DNA from: Gammaproteobacteria bacterium
Lineage (GTDB): Bacteria > Pseudomonadota > Gammaproteobacteria > Steroidobacterales > Rariloculaceae
Direction: 5' to 3'
NCBI GenBank assembly: GCA_036381015.1
Contig: DASVDR010000014.1
Location: forward strand, 1 to 64,000
DNA: 64,000 nucleotides
Positions within the stretch are counted from its first letter, which is position 1, and every line of letters starts with the position of its first letter. The notes under the pieces are model-generated. The model was given only the letters and a program-made list of their open reading frames with translations, was not told the DNA's origin and did no database searches. This document shows, piece by piece, positions 6,661 through 16,114 of the stretch. The translations under genes and the position numbers were made by a program.

Positions 6661-9102
6661 GTGAACGCGAAGACGCAAATTCTTTGGTTCGACCAGGTCG
6701 GGCGCGACGACGTGGCCCGCGTCGGCGGCAAGAACGCTTCGCTGGGCGAGATGATTCGAAGCCTCTCGGGGACCGGCATCCGCGTTCCCGAGGGCTTCGC
6801 GACGACGGCGGAAGCCTACCGGAGCTTCGTCGAGCGGAACGACCTCGGAGGGCACATTCGGTCGGCGATCGCCGATCTCGGCGCCGGGCGGCTGACGCTC
6901 GCGGAGGCGGGAAAGAGCATCCGCGAGGCCGTGCTTCGCTCCGATTGGCCTCCCGAGCTCGCCCGAGAGATCGGCGCGGCTTATCGGGAGCTTTGCCGGC
7001 GCTCCGGCATCACCGACGCCGACGTTGCCGTCCGCTCGAGCGCGACCGCGGAGGATCTCCCGGATGCGAGCTTCGCCGGGCAGCAGGAGACCTACCTCAA
7101 CGTGCGCGGCGAGCGCGCGCTGCTCGACGCATGCCGCCGCTGCTATGCCTCGCTCTTCACCGATCGCGCTATCGCCTACCGGCACGCGAAAGGCTTCGAC
7201 CACCTGCAAGTCGCACTTTCGGTCGGCGTGCAAAGAATGGTTCGCTCCGATCTCGCCGGGGCGGGCGTCATGTTCTCCATCGATACGGAGACGGGCTTCG
7301 ACCGCGTCGTGATGATCGACGCCGCTTGGGGGCTCGGCGAGAACGTCGTCAAAGGCGCCGTCGATCCGGACCGGTACCAGGTGTTCAAGCCGTTGCTCTC
7401 CGATCCGTCGGTCTCGCCGATCATCGAGAAGAGACGCGGCGAGAAAACGCTCAAGATGATCTACACGGGTGATGCGGCGCGGCCGACGAAGAACGTCGCG
7501 ACCTCGAAGCTGGAGCGGGCGGCGTTCGTGCTCGAGGACGGCGAGATCCTCGAGCTCGCCCGCTCGGCCTGCGCGATCGAGCGGCATTACGGCCTGCCGA
7601 TGGATATCGAGTGGGCGAAGGACGGCGAGAGCGGGTGCCTTTTCATCGTGCAGGCGCGCCCGGAGACCGTGCATGCGCGGCGCGAGACGGCCACGCTGAA
7701 GACGTACCGCATCGCGCGGAAGGGCCGGCGCCTCGCCGCAGGTCTCGCGATCGGCGACGCTGTCGTCACCGGCCGCGTCTGCATCATCGAAAGCGCTCGC
7801 GACATCGATCGTTTCGTCGACGGGGCGGTGCTCGTGACGCGGAACACGGACCCCGACTGGGTGCCGATCATGAAACGCGCGGCGGCCATCGTCGCCGACC
7901 TGGGCGGACGCACGTCGCATGCGGCGATCGTCAGCCGGGAGCTCGGGCTGCCGGCGATCGTCGGGGCCGGCAACGCCACCGAGTTGCTTCAGGACGAGCA
8001 GGAGATCACCGTCTCGTGCGCCGAAGGCGACGAGGGTTTCGTGTACGAAGGCGCGGCCGAGTTCGAAGTCGAGGAGCTTTCGATCTCCGATATACCGGAG
8101 ACGAGGACCGAGGTCATGTTGAACCTCGCCAATCCCGCCTCGGCGTTCCGATGGTGGCGACTGCCGGTGGACGGCGTAGGTCTCGCGCGCATGGAGTTCG
8201 TGATCAACACGCAGATCAAGATTCACCCGATGGCGCTCGTTCGCTTCGACCGCCTGCAGGACGTCGCGGCGAAGGATGCGATCGCGGAGCTCACGCGCGG
8301 CTACGACGACAAGACGCTCTTTTTCGTCGATCGCTTGTCTCGGGCGCTCGCCCGGCTCGCGGCCGCCCACTACCCGAAGCCCGTGATCGTGCGGATGAGC
8401 GACTTCAAGACGAACGAATATGCGAATCTGATCGGCGGCGCGGAGTTCGAGCCGGCTGAAGAGAATCCGATGATCGGCTTCCGGGGCGCGTCACGTTACT
8501 ACTCGCCGCGCTATCGGGAGGGCTTCGCGCTCGAATGTCGTGCGATCCGTCGCCTGCGCGAGGACATGGGGTTCGCGAACGTCGTCGTCATGATCCCGTT
8601 CTGCCGCTCGGTCGCCGAAGCGGACCGCGTGCTCGGTGTGATGGCCGAGCATGGGCTGCGGCGCGGCGAGCGAGGGCTCGAGGTCTACGTGATGTGCGAG
8701 ATCCCGTCGAACGTCGTGCTCGCGGGCGCCTTCGCGCAGCGGTTCGACGGCTTCTCGATCGGTTCGAACGACCTCACGCAGCTCACGCTCGGCGTCGACC
8801 GCGACTCGGCCGAGCTGGCGGAGCTTTTCGACGAGCAGGACGAAGCCGTGAAGTGGATGATCGGCACTGTCATCCGCGCCGCGAAGCAGTCGGACGTGAA
8901 GATCGGGCTGTGCGGGCAGGCGCCGAGCGACCATCCCGAATTCGCCGAGTTTCTCGTCGAGTGCGGAATCGACTCGATCTCGGTCAGCCCGGACAGCTTC
9001 GTGTCCGTCAAGCAGCACGTCGCCGCCGCCGAGGCGGCGCTCGGTTCGAAGGTCGAATCCGCCGCAAGGGAGCATTCCGATGGCCGTCAGCTCAATCTGT
9101 AG
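6661..9102 (+). CDS. ppsA: Phosphoenolpyruvate synthase
   Basis: An 813-residue protein of the PEP synthase family, which converts pyruvate, ATP and water to PEP, AMP and phosphate in gluconeogenesis. Domain order is as expected: N-terminal ATP-grasp (GGKNASLGEM near residue 22, RSSATAEDLPDASFAGQQ near 122-139), the swivelling phosphohistidine domain with GGRTSHAAIV (catalytic His near residue 420), and the C-terminal TIM-barrel with FSIGSNDLTQLTLGVDRD and the GLCGQAPS cysteine motif. It starts with GTG at 6661, 23 bases after the DUF2934 gene, and its 3' end overlaps the CBS-domain gene by 23 bases. Length is close to E. coli PpsA. No PEP synthase regulatory kinase gene is visible. Confidence 0.96.
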   Translation: MNAKTQILWFDQVGRDDVARVGGKNASLGEMIRSLSGTGIRVPEGFATTAEAYRSFVERNDLGGHIRSAIADLGAGRLTLAEAGKSIREAVLRSDWPPELAREIGAAYRELCRRSGITDADVAVRSSATAEDLPDASFAGQQETYLNVRGERALLDACRRCYASLFTDRAIAYRHAKGFDHLQVALSVGVQRMVRSDLAGAGVMFSIDTETGFDRVVMIDAAWGLGENVVKGAVDPDRYQVFKPLLSDPSVSPIIEKRRGEKTLKMIYTGDAARPTKNVATSKLERAAFVLEDGEILELARSACAIERHYGLPMDIEWAKDGESGCLFIVQARPETVHARRETATLKTYRIARKGRRLAAGLAIGDAVVTGRVCIIESARDIDRFVDGAVLVTRNTDPDWVPIMKRAAAIVADLGGRTSHAAIVSRELGLPAIVGAGNATELLQDEQEITVSCAEGDEGFVYEGAAEFEVEELSISDIPETRTEVMLNLANPASAFRWWRLPVDGVGLARMEFVINTQIKIHPMALVRFDRLQDVAAKDAIAELTRGYDDKTLFFVDRLSRALARLAAAHYPKPVIVRMSDFKTNEYANLIGGAEFEPAEENPMIGFRGASRYYSPRYREGFALECRAIRRLREDMGFANVVVMIPFCRSVAEADRVLGVMAEHGLRRGERGLEVYVMCEIPSNVVLAGAFAQRFDGFSIGSNDLTQLTLGVDRDSAELAELFDEQDEAVKWMIGTVIRAAKQSDVKIGLCGQAPSDHPEFAEFLVECGIDSISVSPDSFVSVKQHVAAAEAALGSKVESAAREHSDGRQLNL

Positions 9103-9529
9103 TCACAACGTCGCCACGATCGGGCCGGACGCGGACGTCGCCGAGGCCGCCGAGCGCATGCGCAAGGAGCACGTCGGCGACCTGATCGTCGCGGAGTTCA
9201 AGCAGGCGCGCCTCGTGCCGCTCGGGATCATCACCGATCGGGACATCGTCGTCGCGGTGGTCGCGAAGAAAGTGGATCCGTCCACGCTCACGGTCGGCGA
9301 CGTCATGAGCGACCGGCTGCTGACCGTGCGCGAGGACAACGGCATCGACTTTGCGCTGCGCGAGATGCGCCGATTCGGCGTGCGGCGTGTGCCGGTCGTG
9401 GGCTCGGAGGGTGAGCTCGTCGGCGTCCTGTCGATCGACGACGTCGTCGACCACCTCGCGACTCAGCTCTCGCACATCGGCGACATCATTCGCTTCGGGC
9501 AGCGCGCGGAGGCCGAGGCTCGGCCCTGA
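9080..9529 (+). CDS. CBS-domain protein coupled to PEP synthase
   Basis: A 149-residue protein made of two CBS repeats: residues about 8-65 (ending GIITDRDIVVAVVAKKVDP) and about 70-130 (DVMSDRLLTVRED, then VPVVGSEGELVGVLSIDDV). Such stand-alone CBS pairs (Bateman modules) bind adenine nucleotides or other adenosyl ligands. The start lies inside the 3' end of ppsA, a 23-base overlap, so expression is probably coupled. Because PEP synthase consumes ATP and yields AMP, a nucleotide-sensing partner is plausible, but that link is inferred only from gene order. It ends ten bases from the convergent glycosyltransferase gene. Confidence 0.9.
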   Translation: MAVSSICSHNVATIGPDADVAEAAERMRKEHVGDLIVAEFKQARLVPLGIITDRDIVVAVVAKKVDPSTLTVGDVMSDRLLTVREDNGIDFALREMRRFGVRRVPVVGSEGELVGVLSIDDVVDHLATQLSHIGDIIRFGQRAEAEARP

Positions 9530-9539
9530 CCGGCCGAAG

Positions 9540-10802
9540 TCAAATCGCGCCGTCGAGGTGACCGCTCGCGAGGGCCACTCGCGGCAGGAGGACGTGATGG
9601 ACGATCTCCGGCCACGAGAAGCGCCGAGCGGTCAGCTCGCCGTAGTCGCGAATCGCTCGCGCCTCCTCGGGCGCAGCGCGCAGGCGCGCGAACATGCCGA
9701 GGAACTCCTTGGGCTCGCCGGTCTCGAGCACGATGGCGTTTTGACCCGGCAGAGCGTAATCCTCGCCGGTACACCCCGTGCATGCGAGGCCGCCCGCCGC
9801 CATCGCTTCGAGCCCCACGAGCCCGAACGGCTCGTGGCTGCTATTGGCCAGCACGGCGTCCGATCCGCGGAACAGCAGCCGCTTCGCGGGCGGGTCGACG
9901 TGGCAACAGAGGTTCACGACATCGATCGAGCCGTCGATGTCACGCAGGGCTTCGAGCACGCCGTCGACGCCGGAGTCGCGCCACTCACGATCCAGCCGAT
10001 TCAGTCCGTGCGCGTCGATCGAGGCGAGGACGTCCCGGCCGTAACTCTCGGAACCTCCGCGCGCGAGGAGCAGGGGCCGCCAGCCCGCACGCTTCATCTC
10101 GGCCACCGTCTCGATCGCGGCCATCCAGCGCTTGTCCGGATCCCAGCGCGCCATCTTGACGATGACGGTACGGTCGCGAAAGTGGCGGCGCAGCGCGGCG
10201 CACGCGCCGTCGGGCAACGGCTCGAAGGCCTCGGCGGACAGGCCGTTCGGAACGACGAGCGCCTCCACGCCGAGCGGCGTCATCTGATGTTTCATGTACC
10301 GGCTGACGGTCGTGATGATGGCCGAGCTTTTGAGGCGGGGCCAATCGATCCGGTCGAACCCGAACGTGTTGTTCGCGTTCCAGAGAACGGTGACCCGGTC
10401 GCGGATGCCGGCTCCGGAGAGCAGCCAGCTCAAGTGCATGACGGAGTGGACCGTGTGCCATTCCTCCGCCATCACGACCGCGTGCTCGCCGCGTTTCACG
10501 GCGGGCAGGAGTACTTCGTTCACGAGGTACGGGGGCAGAGTCCGGGCGTATTCCTCGTGCTTGCCCCATTCCCCGTCGTAAACACCCCCCGGATGATGAC
10601 GGCTTACCCACTGAGCCCACCGATGCAAGTGCAGCGGTCCGCTGCTCGTATGCCCGGGCAGGTCGGGATCGCCGACGAACCACAGATGCGTTTCGAAGCC
10701 GAGCGCTGCGAGTGTGCGCACCAGTCCGTCGGCCCGAGTCGCGAGTCCGCCGGCCCGCGAGTAGGCGTCCGGCCCTTCGAAAGAGAGGACATGAAACTGC
10801 AT
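9540..10802 (-). CDS. Family 4-type glycosyltransferase
   Basis: A 420-residue protein of GT-B fold. The N-terminal domain has the glycine-rich entry SRAGGLATRADGLVRTLAALG (shown here in part) typical of glycogen synthase/GT4 enzymes, and the C-terminal domain ends with the acceptor-binding motif HEPFGLVGLEAMAAGG, which carries the paired glutamates that contact the sugar nucleotide. A GAGGG ribosome-like site precedes the ATG at 10802. It follows the universal stress gene by 88 bases on the same strand. The donor and acceptor cannot be told from sequence; trehalose, glucosylglycerate or other compatible-solute synthesis would fit the stress neighbour but is a guess. Confidence 0.85.
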   Translation of the reverse strand: MQFHVLSFEGPDAYSRAGGLATRADGLVRTLAALGFETHLWFVGDPDLPGHTSSGPLHLHRWAQWVSRHHPGGVYDGEWGKHEEYARTLPPYLVNEVLLPAVKRGEHAVVMAEEWHTVHSVMHLSWLLSGAGIRDRVTVLWNANNTFGFDRIDWPRLKSSAIITTVSRYMKHQMTPLGVEALVVPNGLSAEAFEPLPDGACAALRRHFRDRTVIVKMARWDPDKRWMAAIETVAEMKRAGWRPLLLARGGSESYGRDVLASIDAHGLNRLDREWRDSGVDGVLEALRDIDGSIDVVNLCCHVDPPAKRLLFRGSDAVLANSSHEPFGLVGLEAMAAGGLACTGCTGEDYALPGQNAIVLETGEPKEFLGMFARLRAAPEEARAIRDYGELTARRFSWPEIVHHVLLPRVALASGHLDGAI

Positions 10803-10890
10803 GATCCGCTGCCCTCGTGGGATTTGTCGGGCGCGATGCGCTTCGTTAGGGTCGGCCTATCGGCCGCCCCGAGGCCATAAGGGGAACTAC

Positions 10891-11859
10891 TTACGCGGCA
10901 GGATGCGAGTCGGCTCCGCGGTAGTCCCCCGCGCGTGACAGTCCGACGCCGCCGGCGTTGAGGATGAGGACATCGCAGCGCAAGTGGTCGAGGATTTGCT
11001 CTGCGGTACTGCCCAGAAACAGGCGCCGCAGGCCGCTGCGAGAAACGGCGCCCATGACGACGAGATCGGCCTTCAGCTCGTCGGCCAACGTCAACAAGCG
11101 TTCCCGCGTCACGCCTTGGCAAACGTGCACGTCACGACGCTCGACGGCATGCTTGTCGGTAAGGGCCCAGACGGCCTCGCGGTGCCGTCGCTTCAGCGTT
11201 TCGGTGATCTCGGCGATAGGCAGCGCCAACGGCGCGCTGATCGCATCACCCGAGGCGGCGAGGGCCGCGCCGATATCGAAGGCGTGAAATACGTGCAGCT
11301 CTCCGCCCACCGCCGTCTGCACGGCTTTGGCGGCGGACAGGATCTCGCCATCGAGGGTCCCTTGGTCGTCTCGCTTGTGCAGGGGGTCCACGGCGGCGAT
11401 GACAATCGGCCGTCCGGCCACGGCACGGGGCTTCACGAGCCAAAGCGGGATTCGACTCGTCCTGATCAGGTTCCAATCCGTGTTCGAGAACACGGAGCGA
11501 TGCAATGCCGGGTGATAATGCGTGTCCTTCATTACGAGATCTACCGCGGACTCGGTCGCTTTTCGTGCGATACCTTCGTGCAGCGGGTAGTCCCAGCGTG
11601 CCTCGACGGCGGTCGCCACTCCTTGCTTCGCCGCATCTTGCGCGAGACGCTTCAGCCTTCTCGTATGGTCCAGAATGCGGCTCGCGCGCGACTTCTCCAA
11701 TGTGGTCCGATCGATGGATGGATCGGCGGCGAGGGCCGGATCGTAGTCGCAGACGAAAAGCTCGAGCGACGCACCCGCGCGCGTCGCGTACCACACTGCG
11801 CGCTCCAGCGCGGGTTGCTGCTTTGCTGTGGGGTCGACGACGACCAAGATGCGCTGCAT
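10891..11859 (-). CDS. Tandem universal stress protein (UspA family)
   Basis: A 322-residue protein containing two Usp domains, roughly residues 1-140 and 150-305. The first begins MQRILVVVDPTAKQQPALERA; the second ends with the ATP-binding signature GAVSRSGLRRLFLGSTAEQI (G-x2-G-x9-G-S/T spacing), so the C-terminal domain probably binds ATP while the first has lost a clear copy. The layout resembles E. coli UspE. It sits upstream of the glycosyltransferase gene on the minus strand. The 282-base gap upstream (11860-12141) contains only a short palindrome. Likely a cytoplasmic stress-response factor. Confidence 0.9.
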   Translation of the reverse strand: MQRILVVVDPTAKQQPALERAVWYATRAGASLELFVCDYDPALAADPSIDRTTLEKSRASRILDHTRRLKRLAQDAAKQGVATAVEARWDYPLHEGIARKATESAVDLVMKDTHYHPALHRSVFSNTDWNLIRTSRIPLWLVKPRAVAGRPIVIAAVDPLHKRDDQGTLDGEILSAAKAVQTAVGGELHVFHAFDIGAALAASGDAISAPLALPIAEITETLKRRHREAVWALTDKHAVERRDVHVCQGVTRERLLTLADELKADLVVMGAVSRSGLRRLFLGSTAEQILDHLRCDVLILNAGGVGLSRAGDYRGADSHPAA

Positions 11860-11950
11860 CGGAGAGCCTCACGATGGCGTTGCGGGCGAAGCCGATTCTC
11901 GTCGCACGAAAGTATGCGCAGAAATCGGTGGAAGTGGTCGGATTGCCTCG

Positions 11951-11962
11951 GTAAGTACTTAC
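11951..11962. other. 12-bp perfect palindrome upstream of the Usp gene
   Basis: GTAAGTACTTAC reads the same on both strands and lies about 90 bases upstream of the Usp start codon, in the 11860-12141 gap. It could be a regulator site, but a single short palindrome is weak evidence. Nothing else in that gap is recognisable. Confidence 0.3.
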
Positions 11963-12141
11963 GCGAGCCGTGACACCGAAGATGGCGGGCAGGCTGCCGG
12001 CTCCGGCGCGAATCGCCGGCTTCGTTGCGAGTCGTCGACCGCCGGAGCCGATGCCCGATGGCGGCGGCTAGTGCGTATGGCCAGGGTTTCCGAGGTTGTG
12101 CGAGAGTTTACGGGTAGCGGCGGCTTCCGCAGAGCGTCGAT

Positions 12142-13420
12142 TCAGGGGCTGCGGGGGTGGGCGGCTGCGAGCTCCGTCTGGATCGTTTCGAGCAATTCGT
12201 CGCCGCGCAGCGGCTTCGTCAGCAGCCGGGCGCGCGCGACGGAGGCGATGTCGATACCTTGACCTGTGGTATTGCCGGTCAAGAACACGACGGGGATTTC
12301 CCGCTTCGCTCTCGTGCGCACGGCCTCGACGACCGTCAGTCCCGTTTCGCCACCCCGCAGATGGTAGTCGCTGATCACGGGTCGTACCCTGGTTCGGCAC
12401 GGAGCGGACGCCGACTTCGAGCGCAAGCAGATTCGCGATGCGTCGGACGATCGACAATCCGAGGCCGAGACCTTCCGGCCGATGGCTGCCTCGATCGACC
12501 TGGTGGAACTCCTCGAAGACCGGCTCGATCTGATCGGGAGGAATGCCGACTCCCGTGTCCGTCACTTCGATCTCGAGCGTTCCACCGCAGGCGATCGCCC
12601 GGAGCCCCACGGTTCCCCTGTGGGTATAGCGTATGGCGTTCGAGACGAGGTTGCCGAGCAGGCGGCGCAACAGCGCGACATCGGTTCGCACGCCCTCGCC
12701 GCAGCGCTCGAACACGAGCTCGAGTCCCTTCTCGTTGGCCTGCGGCTCGAAGTCCGAGACGAGACGCTCGAACACGTCGTCGATGCGGCAGTCGACGAGC
12801 TCCGGTACGACTGCGCCGCTGTCGAGCTTGCTGATGTCGAGCACGGAGGCGAGCAAGTCGGACATCGAATCGAGCGCTCGCTGCTGCTTGTCGACGATCA
12901 TTTCCAGCCGCGGGTTGCCGACCACTTCGCGGCGCGCCACGCGGTTCAACAGGTTCAGGGTTTGGAGCGGCTGGCGAAGATCGTGGCTCGCCGCTGCCAG
13001 GAAACGGCTTTTCTCCCGATTCGCTTGAAGGAGCTGATGCTCCGTATCCTTGTGCAGCGTGGCGTCGCGAATCGCGGCGACGACCAACAGCTGGCCGGCA
13101 TCGGTACGCACCGGGCTCAAGCTGACCTCGACGGGAAACTCGTGTCCGTCCTTGTGCAGCCCATACAACCCGAGCCCGGTGCCCATCGGCTGGGGCTTGG
13201 GAGCAGCGGAGAACGCTTCGCGATGCACGAAATGGACGTTCCGGAATCTCGGCGGCAAAAGGACCTCGACGAGCGACTCGTATAGCTCGGAGGGCTCGTA
13301 GCCGAAGGCTTCTTTGATTCGGGCGTTGGCGAAGACGATCTTGCCTTCGGCGTCGACGATGACCGTCGCATCGGGCGCGGCCTCGAGGAGGCTTCTGGCC
13401 AGTTCGCCGGAAAGATGCAT
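12142..13420 (-). pseudogene. Hybrid histidine kinase with internal deletion and frameshift
   Basis: From ATG 13420 the frame encodes a PAS domain (SLLEAAPDATVIVDAEGKI), a HisKA domain with the phospho-accepting histidine in AAASHDLRQPLQTL, and most of a HATPase_c domain (DTGVGIPPDQIEPVFEEFHQ, then GLGLGLSIV). At about 12378-12392 the frame breaks inside the ATPase after VRSVPNQGT. In the next frame the sequence resumes in the middle of a response-regulator receiver domain: VISDYHL with the phospho-Asp, PVVFLTGNT, and the lysine in LLTKPLRG, ending at 12142. The last ATPase strand, the linker and the first half of the receiver, about 75-90 residues, are absent. The kinase is therefore probably non-functional. 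An assembly error is an alternative. Confidence 0.8.
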
Positions 13421-13600
13421 CCGAAAGGTCTCGAGTCCGATCGGAAGACCTCGACATGGGAATTCGTGCCCTGGTAGGTGATGGTACCCGCAAGTGCCGG
13501 ACATCGTCCACGTCATCGGTAGGTACAAGTCGCAATCCAGCGCCGTGACTCCAATGTGATAGCGTGCCTTTGAACCTCGAATATCGGCGGAATACCGCGA

Positions 13601-14896
13601 ATGCCACGAACCCTGCTCGCGCACGTATTGCCCGCCATCGCTCTGACCGCATCGCTCCTGGCGCCGGCCGCCGCCTGGTCGATGCCCGAGTTCGCAAGGC
13701 GCTACAACTTGAGCTGCTCGGTATGCCACGATGCGTTTCCGCGGTTGAACGCTTTCGGCGAGAACTTCGCGGACATCAACTACAAGCTGCCGAATTGGCG
13801 GGACTCGCATACGCTCGACCTGGGCGACGAGCGCCTTGCGTTGCCGGAGCGCGCACCGTTCGCCGTCCGCATGCAGGCGTATGTACAGGGGCGTGACGGC
13901 GAGGATGTCGACCCGATCACGGGCTCCACCGGGAACGACTCCGACTTCGATTTCCAGGCACCGTACCTGATCAAGCTGCTCTCGAGCTCGCCGCTCTCGG
14001 AGGACATCACGTACTACTTCTACGGCATCTTCGCGGAGAAGGGCGGAAACGGCGAGACGCTGATCGAGGACGCTTGGTTTCGCCATGGTGATCTCTTCGG
14101 AGCCGGCGTCGGCATGCAGCTCGGTCAGTTCCAAGCCTCGGATCTGATGTTCCCGCGCGAGGTCCGGCTGACGTTCCAGGACTTCTACGCGTATCGTGCG
14201 GCCGGGATCACTTATGACCGGGGCGTCATCTTCGACCGGGGCTTCGGCCGATTGGACGTGGCTTTAGGCGCGGTCAACGGCAACGGCATCACGGACAACT
14301 TCGCCATCGACAGTCCCGGGTACCGGCGACCGGACGCGATGTTCGACAGCGACAGCCGCAAGAACCTTTTCGGGCGAGTGGGCTTTCCGATCGGGCGCGC
14401 CGGAATCGGCGTTTTTGCGCTGACCGGCGAGCAGCGCAGCGCGGCCGGAGTCGCGGGCGAATCGCGCGGCATTCGCAACAGCGACAAGCGAATCCTCGGC
14501 CTCGACGCCGCCGGCACGCTTCCGAATGGACGCGTCCATTGGTACGCGCAGGCGTTGTGGAACGACTGGGAGGACTTCCTCGACGCGACGCCCGGGCGCG
14601 ACTTCGAGTGGTTCGGCGGCTTCGGCGGCCTCGACTACATCCGTAACGATCGCTGGACCTTTTCGGTGCTCTACAACTATGCGGAAGCCGACGACTTCGA
14701 CGATACGGGCACGATCTTCGAGGGCATTGCCATCGACTCGGTGACCTTCAATGCCTCGTACTACTTCATGCGCAACCTCAAGGTAGTGTTCGAGGTGAAT
14801 GCCGATCTCCTCGGCGAAGAGCGGGGCGGCCCACCGTTCGTCGGCCATCAGACGAAAGAGCACTATGTGCTCGTCGGATTCGACATGGCCATTTGA
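13601..14896 (+). CDS. Monoheme cytochrome-porin fusion, Cyc2-like
   Basis: A 431-residue protein with a signal peptide ending near residue 26, one CXXCH heme c motif (CSVCH, about residues 39-43) and a long remainder of alternating hydrophobic/polar strands with aromatic residues, ending in FDMAI, as in outer-membrane beta-barrels. The N-terminal pattern MPEFARRYNLSCSVCHDAFP, then LNAFGENF, resembles Cyc2, the outer-membrane cytochrome-porin that oxidises iron(II), whose usual length is also about 400-450 residues. The substrate cannot be read from sequence; other heme-porin families share the N-terminal motif. The gene is divergent from the broken kinase and is followed by the CapA-like gene 30 bases later. 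Confidence 0.75.
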   Translation: MPRTLLAHVLPAIALTASLLAPAAAWSMPEFARRYNLSCSVCHDAFPRLNAFGENFADINYKLPNWRDSHTLDLGDERLALPERAPFAVRMQAYVQGRDGEDVDPITGSTGNDSDFDFQAPYLIKLLSSSPLSEDITYYFYGIFAEKGGNGETLIEDAWFRHGDLFGAGVGMQLGQFQASDLMFPREVRLTFQDFYAYRAAGITYDRGVIFDRGFGRLDVALGAVNGNGITDNFAIDSPGYRRPDAMFDSDSRKNLFGRVGFPIGRAGIGVFALTGEQRSAAGVAGESRGIRNSDKRILGLDAAGTLPNGRVHWYAQALWNDWEDFLDATPGRDFEWFGGFGGLDYIRNDRWTFSVLYNYAEADDFDDTGTIFEGIAIDSVTFNASYYFMRNLKVVFEVNADLLGEERGGPPFVGHQTKEHYVLVGFDMAI

Positions 14897-14926
14897 AGAT
14901 TTGAGGCCCCGGCGCCGAACTGCGCT

Positions 14927-16090
14927 ATGGCGGCTGCGCCAGTCCGATCGTTCGATGTTCGCGAGGCGGGGCGGGCCGGGGTGACGCTGCTCTTCCTCTG
15001 CGGAGACGTGATGACCGGCCGCGGCATCGATCAGGTGCTGCCGCACCCGAGCGATCCGCGCCTCCACGAGCCGTACGTTCGCGACGCGCGCACCTACGTG
15101 GAGCTCGCGGAACGCGCCAACGGCGCCATTCCGCGCCCGGCGAGCTTCGCTTATATATGGGGCGCGGCTCTCGCCGACCTCGCGCGCGTCGCGCCCGATG
15201 CGCGCATCGTGAATCTCGAGACCAGCGTAACCCGCAGCGGCGCGTACTGGCCCGGCAAGGGCATCCACTACCGGATGCACCCCGCAAACGTCGGCTGCCT
15301 GACGGCGGCCGGCATCGATTGCTGCGTGCTCGCGAACAATCACGTGCTCGACTGGGGGTTCGACGGGCTCGTCGAGACGCTCGACGTGTTGCGGGGGGCG
15401 GGGATCCGCACGGCGGGCGCCGGCCGGAACCTCGGCGAGGCGCAGGCCCCGGCATCGATCGAGCTCGGCGCGGGACGCGTTCTCGTGTTCGCGTGCGGCG
15501 CCGCGACGAGCGGCATCCCTTCCGCGTGGGCGGCAACGGAGTCGGCGCCGGGCGTCAGGCTGCTGAGCGACCTGAGCCGCGCGGCCGCGCGACGCTTGTC
15601 CCGATACATCGAGCCCCTCAAAGCCGCGGGCGACGTCGTCGTCGTGTCCGTGCACTGGGGCGGCAACTGGGGCTACGCGATTCCGGAAGACGAGCGCATC
15701 TTTGCCCACGAGCTGATCGACGGCGGCTGCGTGGACGTCGTGCACGGCCACTCGGCGCATCATGCGAAGGGCATCGAGGTCTATCGGGGCAAGCTGATTC
15801 TGTACGGCTGCGGCGATTTCTTGACCGACTACGAAGGCATCACCGGTCACGAGCGCTATCGCGGGGACTTGTCCTTGATGTATTTCGTGACCCTGGACGC
15901 TTCCTCGGGCCGCCTGCAGCGCTGCGAAATCACACCGCTCAAGATGCTGCGGTTCAGCCTGCAACGGGCCGCCGATGCCGACGCGGCTTGGCTCGCGGCG
16001 ATGCTCACTCGCGAAGGGGAGGCGCTCGGCACGAGCGCGTCGCTGTCGGCCGACGGCAGGCTGATGCTGCGGTTCCGGGTTCGAGCGTAG
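14927..16090 (+). CDS. CapA-family (PGA_cap) metallophosphatase-like protein
   Basis: This 387-residue protein belongs to the CapA/PgsA poly-gamma-glutamate capsule family, whose fold is calcineurin-like. Visible family motifs are LFLCGDVMTGRGID near residue 25, VNLETSVT, VLANNHVLDWG (metal-ligand Asn-His), VSVHWGGNWGY and VVHGHSAHHAKGIE (metal-ligand His residues). No signal peptide or membrane anchor is evident, unlike Bacillus CapA, and no capB/capC genes are nearby, so a capsule role is doubtful. The ATG at 14927 lies 30 bases after the cytochrome-porin gene. A phosphoesterase or ligase-like role is possible; the substrate is unknown. Confidence 0.88.
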   Translation: MAAAPVRSFDVREAGRAGVTLLFLCGDVMTGRGIDQVLPHPSDPRLHEPYVRDARTYVELAERANGAIPRPASFAYIWGAALADLARVAPDARIVNLETSVTRSGAYWPGKGIHYRMHPANVGCLTAAGIDCCVLANNHVLDWGFDGLVETLDVLRGAGIRTAGAGRNLGEAQAPASIELGAGRVLVFACGAATSGIPSAWAATESAPGVRLLSDLSRAAARRLSRYIEPLKAAGDVVVVSVHWGGNWGYAIPEDERIFAHELIDGGCVDVVHGHSAHHAKGIEVYRGKLILYGCGDFLTDYEGITGHERYRGDLSLMYFVTLDASSGRLQRCEITPLKMLRFSLQRAADADAAWLAAMLTREGEALGTSASLSADGRLMLRFRVRA

Positions 16091-16114
16091 CGGCGGGCCG
16101 CGGCGCTCGTGCGC

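Noticed and set aside
12378-12392. Programmed frameshift joining kinase and receiver domain
   Set aside because: A frameshift alone cannot restore the missing ATPase end and receiver start, so deletion is the better reading.
14927-16090. Poly-gamma-glutamate capsule operon
   Set aside because: Only a CapA-like gene is present, with no capB, capC or capsule neighbours and no signal peptide.
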